A stretch of DNA of 64,000 nucleotides, from assembly GCA_023653115.1 (NCBI GenBank), contig JAMNXO010000005.1, forward strand, positions 1 to 64,000, given 5' to 3'. The DNA is from Erythrobacter sp. Its GTDB lineage: Bacteria; Pseudomonadota; Alphaproteobacteria; Sphingomonadales; Sphingomonadaceae. Both the position numbers and the translations under genes were made by a program. The notes beneath the pieces were generated by a model. That model saw only the letters and a list, made by a program, of their open reading frames with translations. It had not been told where the DNA came from and searched no databases. This document shows, one piece after another, positions 40,015 through 48,205 of this stretch (positions are counted from its first letter, which is position 1; every line of letters starts with the position of its first letter).

Positions 40015-42555
40015 CTAGAACTTGTATCCGAACTCCACCCCGAGGCGCTGGCGGCCACCGGGCGAGATGAACGACCCGCCGAATTCGACGGCGGTAATCA
40101 CCTCGTTGAGATACTTCTTGTCGAACAGGTTTTCGGCATAGGCGAACAGCGACCAGCTTTCGGTCTCGAAGCCGATGCGCATATCCGCCACCCCGAAGGC
40201 ATTGCGGCGTGAGACCGAGTAATCGGCATCGCCCACAAAGGCCGGCAGTTGCAGCGCCGAGTTCGGCAGCAGCCCGCTGAACAGCGTCGGGTTCGGGTCA
40301 TCCTGCAAGGTGTGGAACCACGTCGGCCCGGTGACGCGGTAATCCGCGCGGGCGACGAAATCGATGCTCGAGGTCATCGGCACATCGAGCTGGGTGCCGA
40401 AGTTGAGCGTGTAATCGGCGGTGTAGGGCGACTTGTTGCCCACCGTGACCGGCCGCGAGGCGTTTTCCTTGATCTCGCTTTCGGTGACGTTGGCCGAACC
40501 GAACACCGTCCAGCCTTCGATGATCTCGGCGGTGAGGTTCAGTTCCGCGCCGTAGATTTCCACCTCGTCGATGTTCGAGACCACACGCAGCAGGCCGAAC
40601 CCGCCGACGAAGAATTCGAAGAACTGCATATCCTCGATGTTGGTGTAGTAGCCCGCCACATCATAGGTCACCGCGCCACCAAACAGATCGCCCTTGATCC
40701 CGGCTTCGAAGGCGCTCGAGACTTCCTTGCGATACTGGTCGTTGATCAGCACGTCGGTGCCGATGAACTGGTTGAACGCCTGATCGACGATCGCAGCCGA
40801 GCCCTGGTTGTTGAACCCGCCCGATTTGAAGCCGATGCCCCAGTTGGCATAGAGGTTGGCGTTGTCCGACACCTCGTAACGCAGCGAGATCTTGGGCTGG
40901 AACTGCTTGAAGGTCTGCGACTGGTCGGCGATCGGCTGGACCACGCCGTTCACCACCGCTTGGCCGGGGTTGATCGGCCCGCCGGTGATCGGATCGAACA
41001 CCGCCGGAACAAGGCTGCTCACCGAGCGATCCTCGATGTCGTAGCGGCCCGCGAGGCTGACGTTGAAGCGGTCGCTCACATCCCAATCGGCCGAGGCGAA
41101 CAGGGCGTAAACGTCGGTCTTGAAGGCGTCGTTATAGAGCTGCGTGGTCGGGTTGGCCGAACCCGGCGCGTTGTAGAGCTGGCGGGTTACGCCATTGCCG
41201 AGATCCGCGCCGAGGCTGACCCCAACCTCGCGGTCGATGTGAAGGTAATAGGCGCCGACCTGCCAGTTCAGCGGCCCGTCACCATTCGAGGCGAGGCGGA
41301 TTTCGCCGCTGATGTCGCTCTGCTGGCGGATCTGGTACTGGGTGCCGTCACAGGTGGTGGGGCTGTAGGGGCCGAAGGTCGAGCCGTTGGCGGGCGCGAA
41401 GATGAACGGCACCGGGATCTGGCCGATAAAGGTCGGCGAATTGAGCGGGAAGCCGGTGAGCGCCGCGGTCGAGGCGAAGCACGAAGCGTTGGCGCGGGCG
41501 AGATCGCCGGTCGCCGTCCCGGTGAAATCGAGGAAGCGCGCGAAATCGGCCGAGGTGCCATCGGCGGTCAGCGACTGGTCGACATCGCTGTAGAGCGCCC
41601 ATGCGGTCAGCGTCACGGCATCGAAATCATGCTCGATCTTGGCCGAGGCCTCGAAGGTGGTCTGGTCGTTGGTCGGCCGGATGTTCGAATAGAAGCCGAA
41701 GGGATGCTCGTTCACATCCTCGAAGAAATCCGGGTTCACGCCGGCAAAGTTGGGCAGGTGGAAGCTGGCGTTGAAGTTGATCGAGGCGCCGGTGAGATCG
41801 GCGTAGCGCGCCTTCACATCAAGTTCGGTATTGGGGCCAAGCTCGGCCACAAAGCGCCCGTCGACCGACCAGATTTCCTGATCATCAATGGTCTTGGAAT
41901 TGGCGAGGAAGCGGTTGCGGAAGAAGCCGTCAGTGGTCGAATAATTGCCCGACAGCACGAAGCCAGCCGCCTCGCCCACCGGCACCGCGACATAGCCGGT
42001 GGCGAGATAGGTGCTGTCCTGCGCGGCGCGCAAGGTCATCCCGGCTTCGAGTTCATCACCGGGCTTGAGCGTCTGGATCACGATCGCGCCGGCTGCGGCA
42101 TTGCGGCCGTAGAGCGCGCCTTGCGGGCCCTTCAGGATTTCGACCTGACGCAGCGTGCCCTGGTTCTGGTTCAGCTGCGCGGTGTTGGTCTTGAGGATCC
42201 CGTCGACCACCAGCGCGACCGAGCTTTCCGCGTCGCGCGCGCCGTTGATGCCGCGGATGTTGATCTGGGTGTCGCCCGCTTCGGCTGTGCCGGTGACGAT
42301 GGTGACGCCCGGGGTCAGCTGGACGAAATCGTCCGCGCGCTGCACGCCAGTCTTGGCGATGGCTTCCGCGCCGAACACGGTGATCGCGGCAGGCACATCA
42401 GCCAGACTTTCCGACTGGCGACGCGCGGTGACGATGATGGCATTGTCTTCCTCGGCCGCAGGCGCGTCCGAAGGGGCATCCTGCGCAATCGCGGGTGCGG
42501 ACAGGGCAATGGCGCCAAGAGCCGCGCCAGAGGCAAGAACGAGACGGATATTCAT
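40015..42555 (-). CDS. TonB-dependent outer-membrane receptor
   Basis: An 846-aa outer-membrane importer energised by TonB. Signal peptide (LASGAALGAIALSAPAIA), TonB-box-like IIVTARRQSES near residue 40, plug domain (DVPAAITVFGAEAIAKTG, then GINGARDAESSVALVVDGI and GPQGALYGRNAAAGAI) and a 22-strand-type barrel ending GVEFGYKF with the C-terminal Phe. AGGAGAG lies seven bases before the ATG. It closes the leftward operon with the racemase-like gene and two NTF2-like genes, which suggests it imports the substrate of this locus rather than a siderophore; sphingomonads carry many such receptors for organic substrates. Confidence 0.94.
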   Translation of the reverse strand: MNIRLVLASGAALGAIALSAPAIAQDAPSDAPAAEEDNAIIVTARRQSESLADVPAAITVFGAEAIAKTGVQRADDFVQLTPGVTIVTGTAEAGDTQINIRGINGARDAESSVALVVDGILKTNTAQLNQNQGTLRQVEILKGPQGALYGRNAAAGAIVIQTLKPGDELEAGMTLRAAQDSTYLATGYVAVPVGEAAGFVLSGNYSTTDGFFRNRFLANSKTIDDQEIWSVDGRFVAELGPNTELDVKARYADLTGASINFNASFHLPNFAGVNPDFFEDVNEHPFGFYSNIRPTNDQTTFEASAKIEHDFDAVTLTAWALYSDVDQSLTADGTSADFARFLDFTGTATGDLARANASCFASTAALTGFPLNSPTFIGQIPVPFIFAPANGSTFGPYSPTTCDGTQYQIRQQSDISGEIRLASNGDGPLNWQVGAYYLHIDREVGVSLGADLGNGVTRQLYNAPGSANPTTQLYNDAFKTDVYALFASADWDVSDRFNVSLAGRYDIEDRSVSSLVPAVFDPITGGPINPGQAVVNGVVQPIADQSQTFKQFQPKISLRYEVSDNANLYANWGIGFKSGGFNNQGSAAIVDQAFNQFIGTDVLINDQYRKEVSSAFEAGIKGDLFGGAVTYDVAGYYTNIEDMQFFEFFVGGFGLLRVVSNIDEVEIYGAELNLTAEIIEGWTVFGSANVTESEIKENASRPVTVGNKSPYTADYTLNFGTQLDVPMTSSIDFVARADYRVTGPTWFHTLQDDPNPTLFSGLLPNSALQLPAFVGDADYSVSRRNAFGVADMRIGFETESWSLFAYAENLFDKKYLNEVITAVEFGGSFISPGGRQRLGVEFGYKF

Positions 42556-42592
42556 GGGACGGCTCTCCTGAAAGGAAACGAGAGGTAAGGGA

Positions 42593-43003
42593 TCAGACGA
42601 GGACGTTGGCCCCGCTCATGTAGACATAGACTTCCTGGAACTTCGGGCCTTCGGGGCCGGGACGCAGCCGCCAGAAATTGGTGTTGGTGAGCAGCGTCAC
42701 ATTGCCATCGGCATCGTGGAGCTCGGCGGTGAAGCTGGCGGTTATGCGACCGTTGGCCTCGTCCACTGTGCAGGTAAAATCGCGGTGGATGATGGTTTCG
42801 TAAGCGCCGAAGAAATCTTCGAACATACGGCGGATTTCGGCCTTGCCGGCATGGCGGGTGAAGGCGGTCTGCACGCAGAACAGCGCGGTATCGTGGAAGC
42901 AGGCAAGCACCGCTTCCATGTCCTTGGCATCGACCCGGGCGAAATATTTGTTGAGCGCAAAATCGATCAGTTCGGCACGGGTCATGACAGGTTCGTACTG
43001 CAT
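42593..43003 (-). CDS. NTF2/SnoaL-like protein, second tandem copy
   Basis: A 136-aa cone-shaped NTF2-like domain (SnoaL, ketosteroid-isomerase superfamily): LIDFALNKYFARVDAKDMEA, then VLACFHDTALFCVQTAF, RHAGKAEIRRMFEDFFGAYE and the closing strand FQEVYVYMSGANVLV. It shares the VYVYMSG ending and overall layout with the preceding gene and is a diverged duplicate. Its ATG overlaps the stop of that gene by one base (TGATG). Such domains can be isomerases, hydratases, hydrolases or binding subunits, and no single activity can be assigned. The paired copies may form a heterodimer. Confidence 0.82.
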   Translation of the reverse strand: MQYEPVMTRAELIDFALNKYFARVDAKDMEAVLACFHDTALFCVQTAFTRHAGKAEIRRMFEDFFGAYETIIHRDFTCTVDEANGRITASFTAELHDADGNVTLLTNTNFWRLRPGPEGPKFQEVYVYMSGANVLV

Positions 43004-43446
43004 CAGGCGTCCCCTTCCTTCAGCAGGTTGTCACCCGACATATAGACATAGACGCGGTGGAACAGGCGATCCTTCAGATAGAAGCGATTGCAGTTCTCGT
43101 AGCGCAGTTCGTCGCCGCCATTGGGGGTGATCAGCACCGTGAACTGGCTGCAGATCGCATTGGTTTCCGGGTCCGCAGTGTGCACGAAATTGCCGTGCCA
43201 GATGCTCTCGAAATCGGCGAACAGCTTCACGAACATCGCGCGGATCGCTTCGCGCCCCTGATGCACTGTGTTGCTGGTTACCTCGGTCAGCACGGCATCT
43301 GCCGTGAAGCAATCGAGCACCTGATCCATGTGCTTGTTATCGACCCCGTCGAAATAGCGCTTGGTGACGATATCGACATAGACGGGATAGGGCAGCGGCG
43401 TCTGGCCAGCGCCGCCCTCGCTCCAGTCTTTTGGCCATTCGCTCAT
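43003..43446 (-). CDS. NTF2/SnoaL-like protein, first tandem copy
   Basis: A 147-aa NTF2/SnoaL-fold protein: YPVYVDIVTKRYFDGVDNKH, then MDQVLDCFTADAVLTEVTSN, QGREAIRAMFVKLFADFESI and the C-terminal FHRVYVYMSGDNLLKEG. The shared VYVYMSG.N.L ending and helix order show it is a paralogue of the next gene. Its ATG overlaps the stop of the racemase-like gene by one base (TGATG). It differs from its neighbour in cavity residues, so the two may have different substrates or roles in the same route. Confidence 0.82.
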   Translation of the reverse strand: MSEWPKDWSEGGAGQTPLPYPVYVDIVTKRYFDGVDNKHMDQVLDCFTADAVLTEVTSNTVHQGREAIRAMFVKLFADFESIWHGNFVHTADPETNAICSQFTVLITPNGGDELRYENCNRFYLKDRLFHRVYVYMSGDNLLKEGDA

Positions 43447-44189
43447 CAGTACCAGCCCTTTCGGATATTGGCGTGCATCGGCACTTCGGGTGCGGGGAAG
43501 GCCTTCTTGGAATGGGTGAGCCCCAATTCGATCAGGGTCTCGAGCTGCTTGTAGGCAACCTGCCCGGGGTTCAGCACCGGCACCGGCAATTCGGCGGCGA
43601 GGTAGGCGGCGGACTGGTGCATGGTGGTTGAGCCGAGCACGATCACGTCCGCCCCGTCTTCCTCGATCGCGCGCAGGGCTTCGGCCTTGAGCTTGGCAAA
43701 GACGACCTCTTCCTTGCCTTCGAGCAGTTCGGTGACATCGGGCCGCGTGTCGATCGAACGCACCGAAGCGCAGCGATGCTCCCAGCCGTGCTGGCTCAGC
43801 ACCTTCTCGTAAAGCGGGAACCACTGCGGCCACATGGTGATGACGCTGAACTTTTTGCCGAGCATCATGGCGGCCGCAAAGCTCGCCTCGCCTGGGCCGA
43901 CCACGGGGATATTGAGCGCCGATCGCAGCGGCCACAGTCCGCTATCGCTGACCGTGTCGATCAGCACACCGGCATAGCCTTCTTCCTCGGCCGTGATGCC
44001 GGCCTGGAACACCGTCCAGTCCATCAGCAGCGTATCGTGATAGGAATCGCCCAGCGCCGCGCCCCAGCGGACTGCTTCAAAAGTAGGAGCAAAGCCGGGA
44101 CGCACGAAGCCGTCGGGAAGCTGCTGCGCGCGATTGGCGACGCCGGCCTCATCCATTGCAATCGGTACGATGACCTTGATGCGGTTCAC
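43446..44189 (-). CDS. Asp/Glu-hydantoin racemase-fold protein lacking both catalytic cysteines
   Basis: A 247-aa member of the Asp/Glu/hydantoin racemase superfamily, from the GTG at 44189 that has AGGGG eight bases upstream (ATGs at 44225 and 44210 are alternatives without a ribosome-binding site). The family layout is clear: NRIKVIVPIAMDE, GYAGVLIDTVSDSGLWPLRS, IPVVGPGEASFAAAMMLGKK, and EEDGADVIVLGSTTMHQSA. In hydantoin racemases the two catalytic Cys sit in ACFGDPGL and VLGCAGM. Here those positions are Thr79 (IDTVSDSGL) and Ser187 (VLGSTTM), and the only Cys is residue 140. Two-base racemisation is therefore unlikely; a lyase, isomerase, decarboxylase or binding role is possible. First gene of the leftward operon. 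Confidence 0.85.
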   Translation of the reverse strand: MNRIKVIVPIAMDEAGVANRAQQLPDGFVRPGFAPTFEAVRWGAALGDSYHDTLLMDWTVFQAGITAEEEGYAGVLIDTVSDSGLWPLRSALNIPVVGPGEASFAAAMMLGKKFSVITMWPQWFPLYEKVLSQHGWEHRCASVRSIDTRPDVTELLEGKEEVVFAKLKAEALRAIEEDGADVIVLGSTTMHQSAAYLAAELPVPVLNPGQVAYKQLETLIELGLTHSKKAFPAPEVPMHANIRKGWY

Positions 44190-44239
44190 GGCGAACACCC
44201 CTGTTGCCATATGGCCGGTTGCCATTGCGCGAATGGTTA

Positions 44240-44249
44240 TTGTATACAA
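44240..44249. promoter_or_regulatory. GntR/FCD operator, copy 1
   Basis: TTGTATACAA is a perfect 10-bp palindrome that fits the T-N-G-T-N3-A-C-N-A pattern bound by FCD-type GntR regulators. It lies 51 bases before the racemase-like start, just downstream of a TTGACG -35-like box (44258-44263, minus strand), so it can control the leftward operon and possibly the regulator. Confidence 0.75.
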
Positions 44250-44360
44250 AACACTCCCGTCAAGTGCTTTGCTGAAATGTGACAGCGGTGAGGTGGGGGG
44301 TGTGTTTTTGCTGCCGCAGGCCTTGTGGTGGCAAGTGGCTGACTTCAAAAAAGGCGCGAC

Positions 44361-44420
44361 ATGAACGCACCCCTCCTGCCCTGCCCGCTCAGCCCGCCGA
44401 TCAGGGAGCGCCGCGCATGA
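44361..44420 (+). CDS. Putative leader peptide of the GntR gene (19 aa)
   Basis: An ATG at 44361, preceded by AAAAAAGGCG, opens a 19-codon frame (MNAPLLPCPLSPPIRERRA) whose TGA overlaps the regulator start as ATGA at 44417-44420. This is the geometry of translational coupling. The peptide is Pro/Leu-rich with four consecutive-type charged residues at the end. It could be a regulatory upstream ORF or chance. Confidence 0.4.
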   Translation: MNAPLLPCPLSPPIRERRA

Positions 44421-45100
44421 GCCGCGCGTCCGAACAGGCCTATGCCAAGATCCGCGCGCATCTGCTGAGCGGCGCGTTGAAGCCCAGCGAGCAGCTCACC
44501 GAGGACCAGCTCGCCCAGATCACCGGAGTCAGCCGCACGCCGGTGCGCGAGGCGGTGCGGCGGCTGGAGGACGAGCTGCTGCTGGTGCGCAGCGAATCGA
44601 AGCGACTGTTCGTCGCCGACTGGAGCCGCGACGACATCGAGGAGATGTTCAGCCTGCGCCAGATGCTCGAATGCCACGCCGCCGAGCGCGCCGCGCGCAG
44701 GATGACGCGAGGTCAAGTGGCGGCGATGGAGGCGATCAACGCCGCGCTCAAAGCCGCGATCGAGCAGCCCGCACCCGATGTCGGGCAGTTCCTGGAGGCC
44801 AATCGCAGCTTCCACGATGCGATCATCGAGGCGGCGGCCTCGCCGCGGCTGGGGCAGATGCTGGCGCGGCTCGTCGAAGCGCCGGTGGTGCTGCGCACCG
44901 CGCGCACCTATTCGCTCGATGACCTGCGCCAGTCCGCGCGTGACCATGACGAACTGATTGCCGCCTTTGCTGCGCGCGATCCCGAGTGGGCGCGCGCTGT
45001 GATGGGCAGCCACCTGCGCCGCGCCTTCCACACCTTTGCGCAGACGGTGCGCACAACGACCCACGCACCAGATGCGGATGACCTCGACATGGACACGTAA
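44417..45100 (+). CDS. GntR-family (FCD) transcriptional regulator
   Basis: A 227-aa regulator. The N-terminal winged helix has ASEQAYAKIRAHLLSGALKP and the recognition block EDQLAQITGVSRTPVREAVR; the C-terminal FCD effector domain has EMFSLRQMLECHAAERAARR, the metal-site His region in ANRSFHDAIIEA, and RDHDELIAAFAARDPE. FCD proteins bind small organic acids, often with a metal. GGGAG stands about eight bases upstream of the ATG at 44417. It sits between two divergent operons, each with an identical TTGTATACAA palindrome upstream, and is almost certainly their regulator; ligand unknown. Confidence 0.93.
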   Translation: MSRASEQAYAKIRAHLLSGALKPSEQLTEDQLAQITGVSRTPVREAVRRLEDELLLVRSESKRLFVADWSRDDIEEMFSLRQMLECHAAERAARRMTRGQVAAMEAINAALKAAIEQPAPDVGQFLEANRSFHDAIIEAAASPRLGQMLARLVEAPVVLRTARTYSLDDLRQSARDHDELIAAFAARDPEWARAVMGSHLRRAFHTFAQTVRTTTHAPDADDLDMDT

Positions 45101-45157
45101 CAACGCGGCGCACCGGCCCCGCGTTCCCGCCCATGGCCCCCGCTTGCACGATTGCAA

Positions 45158-45167
45158 TTGTATACAA
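45158..45167. promoter_or_regulatory. GntR/FCD operator, copy 2
   Basis: A second perfect TTGTATACAA, 48 bases before the lyase start at 45216. A TTGCAA block overlaps its left edge (45153-45158) and TAAGTC lies 16 bases further on, a possible promoter with the operator between -35 and -10. Identity to copy 1 and position argue for control of the rightward operon by the same regulator. Confidence 0.75.
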
Positions 45168-45215
45168 ATCGGCTAAGTCTCGCTGCTCCCGCATTTCCCA
45201 GTCAGGCGATTCACC

Positions 45216-46124
45216 ATGAGCTTCGAGAATATCGAACTGGTCGAGGTTGGCCCGCGCGACGGCTTGCAGAACGAACCCGACATCATCGCAACCGCGACCA
45301 AGCTGGCGCTGATCACCCGCATGATCGGCTATGGCGCGCGGCGGCTTGAAGTCGCGAGCTTTGTCCACCCCCAGCGCGTGCCGCAAATGGCGGATGCCGA
45401 AGCGGTAATCGCGGGCCTGCCCGATGATCCCGCCTGCACCTATATCGGCCTCGTGCTCAACAAGCGCGGCGTGATGCGTGCGCTGGCGACGCGAGAGAAC
45501 GGCGCGCGCGGGGTCGATCAGGTCGGCTGCGTGATCGTCGCCAGCGACACGTTCGGCCAGAAGAACCAGGGGCAGACGATTGCCGAGGGCCTCGCCGAAA
45601 CCCGCGCCATGCTGCGCTTTGCCCGCGCCGAAGGGATGCGCGCGCAGGTCACCATCTCCGCCGCCTTCGGCTGCCCGTTCGAGGGCGAGGTCAAGCATTC
45701 CACCGTGCTCGCCATTGCCGAGGAACTCGCCATCGAGAACCCTGAGGAAATCGCGCTGGCCGATACCATCGGGGTCGGCACGCCGTTCGAGGCAGGCGAA
45801 TTGTTCGGCAAGCTGGGCGAGACGCTCGGCGGCAAAATCCCGATGCGCGCACATTTCCACAACACGCGGGGCACCGGCATCGCCAATGCATGGGAGGCCT
45901 ACAAGGCCGGCGTGCGGGTGTTCGATGCCTCCTTGGGCGGCCTCGGCGGCTGCCCCTTCGCGCCGCGCGCCACAGGCAATATCGCCACCGAGGACCTCAT
46001 CTACATGATGGCGCGTTCAGGGGTGGAAAGTGGCATCGATCTGGACGCGGCGATCGCGGCCAACAAATGGTTTGCAGGCGAGCTGGGGCGCGAATTGCCC
46101 TCGGCCGTCGCCCGCGCAGCATAA
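45216..46124 (+). CDS. HMG-CoA lyase-like enzyme (DRE-TIM family)
   Basis: A 302-aa TIM-barrel lyase that cleaves 3-hydroxy-3-methyl-dicarboxylyl-CoA esters to acetyl-CoA plus a keto acid; canonical substrate is HMG-CoA. Seen: IELVEVGPRDGLQNEPDIIA with the metal Asp and catalytic Arg, AHFHNTRGTGIANAW with metal-ligand His, and the signature GGLGGCPFAPRATGN with the catalytic Cys. All are intact. Here it heads the rightward operon directly after operator copy 2, so its substrate is probably a relative of HMG-CoA made from the compound degraded by the locus. It precedes hyuA by 19 bases. Confidence 0.9.
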   Translation: MSFENIELVEVGPRDGLQNEPDIIATATKLALITRMIGYGARRLEVASFVHPQRVPQMADAEAVIAGLPDDPACTYIGLVLNKRGVMRALATRENGARGVDQVGCVIVASDTFGQKNQGQTIAEGLAETRAMLRFARAEGMRAQVTISAAFGCPFEGEVKHSTVLAIAEELAIENPEEIALADTIGVGTPFEAGELFGKLGETLGGKIPMRAHFHNTRGTGIANAWEAYKAGVRVFDASLGGLGGCPFAPRATGNIATEDLIYMMARSGVESGIDLDAAIAANKWFAGELGRELPSAVARAA

Positions 46125-46143
46125 GACAAGGCAGGGAACAGGC

Positions 46144-48201
46144 ATGACATACAGGCTGGGTGTTGATGTGGGCGGGACTTTCACCGACCTCTTGCTGTTC
46201 GACGAGCAGAGCGGAGCGTTCTGGCGGCACAAGACCCCCTCGACCCCGCATGACAGTTCGGAAGGCATCCTCACGGGCGTGAAGGCGATCACCGAAAAGG
46301 CCGGGATCACCGCGAGCGAGATCGACTTCTTCCTGCACGGCACGACAGTGGCCACCAACGCCGTGCTCGAAGGCAAGGGAGCGCGCGTCGGCCTCGTCAC
46401 CACGATGGGCTACCGCGACATCATGCAGATCGCCCGCTCCTATGTGCCGGGCGGGCTTGCCGCATGGATCGTATGGCCCAAGCCGCAGCCGCTCGCGCGC
46501 CTTGAACACACCGTCGAAGTGCCGGGCCGGATGGACGCCCAAGGCCGCGAAGTCGCCCCATTGGATGAAGACGCGGTGCGCAGCGCGCTTCGCAAGCTCA
46601 AGGGTGACGGCATCGAAGCGCTCACTGTCAGCCTGATGAACGCTTACCTGAACGGCGCGCACGAGGCCCGCATCGGCCAGATCGCCGCCGAGGAACTGCC
46701 CGGCATCCCCGTCTCGCTCAGCCACGAAGTCCTGCCCGAAATGCAGGAATACGAGCGCACACTCTCGACCGTTGCCAACGCCGCGGTGCGCCCGGTGGTG
46801 AGCAAATATGTCTCCAACCTGCGCACCAAGCTGGAGCAGGAAGGGCTGAAGGGCCGCCTGTCGCTGCTGCGTTCCGATGGCGGCTTGATGAGCAGCCAGA
46901 AGGCCGAGGAGCATCCCGTCAACATCCTGATGTCCGGCCCCGCCGGCGGGGTGACCGGCGCGCTGTGGGTGGCGAAGAATGCGGGCTTTGAAAACATCCT
47001 CACGCTGGATGTCGGCGGCACTTCCACCGATGTGGCGCTGATCCAGGGCCTGGAGCCGCGCCGCCAGCGCACCACCGAAGTCGGGCACCTGTCGGTGCGC
47101 GCCTCGGCGCTCGACGTGAAGACCGTGGGCGCGGGCGGCGGCTCGATTGCCCACGTGCCGCAGCTGACCAAGGCGCTGCGCGTCGGCCCCGAAAGCGCGG
47201 GCGCGGTGCCGGGGCCGGTCGCCTATAACAAGGGCGGCACGCTGCCCACCGTGACCGACGCCAATGTGGTGCTGGGCTACCTGCCCGAAGACCTGCTCGG
47301 CGGCAGCTTCAAGCTCGATCGCGAAGGTGCCAAGGCCGCGGTGCAGACCATCGCCGATGCGCTGGGCGTGACGCTGATGGAGGCCGCGCGCGGGATCATC
47401 GATATCGTCAACGAGAATATGTTCGGCGCGCTGCGCATGATCTCGGTGCAGCAGGGCTATGATCCGCGCGAGTTCGCGCTGATGGGCTTTGGCGGCGCGG
47501 GGCCGCTGCACGTGAATGCGGTCGCCCGCCTGATGGGCAGCTGGCCTGCGATCTCGCCCGTCTCCCCCGGGGTGCTGTGCGCGCTGGGCGATGCGACCAC
47601 GCGGATGCGGACCGAGACGGCGCGCAGCTTCTCGCGCCTCGCCCGCGACACCAGCATCGCCGATCTGGTGAACGTGCTCGACGACATGGCCGAGCAGACC
47701 CGCAGCGAGTTGGTCGCCGATGGCATCCCCGAGGAACAGATCACCTCGCTGTTCGAAATCGACGTGCGCTATGCGGGCCAGGCGTTTGAGGTGCCGCTCA
47801 CCATCACGCAGGCCGTGCTGGAGGAGGACGGGATCGAAGGCATCCTCGCCCGTTTTGATGAAGAGCATTTGCGGCTGTTCACCTTCAACATGGATACGCC
47901 GCACGAGATCGTGAACCTGCGCGCGGTGGCGCAGGGGCAGGCCCCTGCCCTGCCCGCTGCCGAGCTGCCCAAGGGCGACGGCGATCCATCCGCCGCCAAG
48001 ATCCGCGATCACACGGTGTGGATCGGCGGCGAGGAGCGCGCGGCCGTGATCTACGACCGCGCCAAGCTGCGGCAGGGCGACGTGATCGAAGGCCCGGCGA
48101 TCATCACCGAAATGGATTCGACCACGCTGGTCGAACATGATTGCCGCGCTGTCGTTGACGCTGTCGGCAACATCCTCATTACTCTCAAGGCGAAGGGCTA
48201 A
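46144..48201 (+). CDS. hyuA: Hydantoinase/oxoprolinase subunit A (HyuA)
   Basis: A 685-aa ATP-binding subunit. It begins MTYRLGVDVGGTFTDLLLFD, has a second actin-like motif LTLDVGGTSTDVALI, and a C-terminal sheet region including TTLVEHDCRAVVDAVG. With HyuB it forms an ATP-dependent enzyme that opens cyclic amides (N-methylhydantoin, 5-oxoproline) or carboxylates ketones (acetone-type carboxylases). Partner choice and the neighbouring N-carbamoyl amidohydrolase favour ring opening. It is four bases before hyuB. Confidence 0.93.
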   Translation: MTYRLGVDVGGTFTDLLLFDEQSGAFWRHKTPSTPHDSSEGILTGVKAITEKAGITASEIDFFLHGTTVATNAVLEGKGARVGLVTTMGYRDIMQIARSYVPGGLAAWIVWPKPQPLARLEHTVEVPGRMDAQGREVAPLDEDAVRSALRKLKGDGIEALTVSLMNAYLNGAHEARIGQIAAEELPGIPVSLSHEVLPEMQEYERTLSTVANAAVRPVVSKYVSNLRTKLEQEGLKGRLSLLRSDGGLMSSQKAEEHPVNILMSGPAGGVTGALWVAKNAGFENILTLDVGGTSTDVALIQGLEPRRQRTTEVGHLSVRASALDVKTVGAGGGSIAHVPQLTKALRVGPESAGAVPGPVAYNKGGTLPTVTDANVVLGYLPEDLLGGSFKLDREGAKAAVQTIADALGVTLMEAARGIIDIVNENMFGALRMISVQQGYDPREFALMGFGGAGPLHVNAVARLMGSWPAISPVSPGVLCALGDATTRMRTETARSFSRLARDTSIADLVNVLDDMAEQTRSELVADGIPEEQITSLFEIDVRYAGQAFEVPLTITQAVLEEDGIEGILARFDEEHLRLFTFNMDTPHEIVNLRAVAQGQAPALPAAELPKGDGDPSAAKIRDHTVWIGGEERAAVIYDRAKLRQGDVIEGPAIITEMDSTTLVEHDCRAVVDAVGNILITLKAKG

Positions 48202-48205
48202 GACC

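Noticed and set aside
40249..42588. 779-codon open frame on the plus strand inside the TonB receptor gene
   Set aside because: Antisense shadow of a gene with clear signal peptide, plug and barrel.
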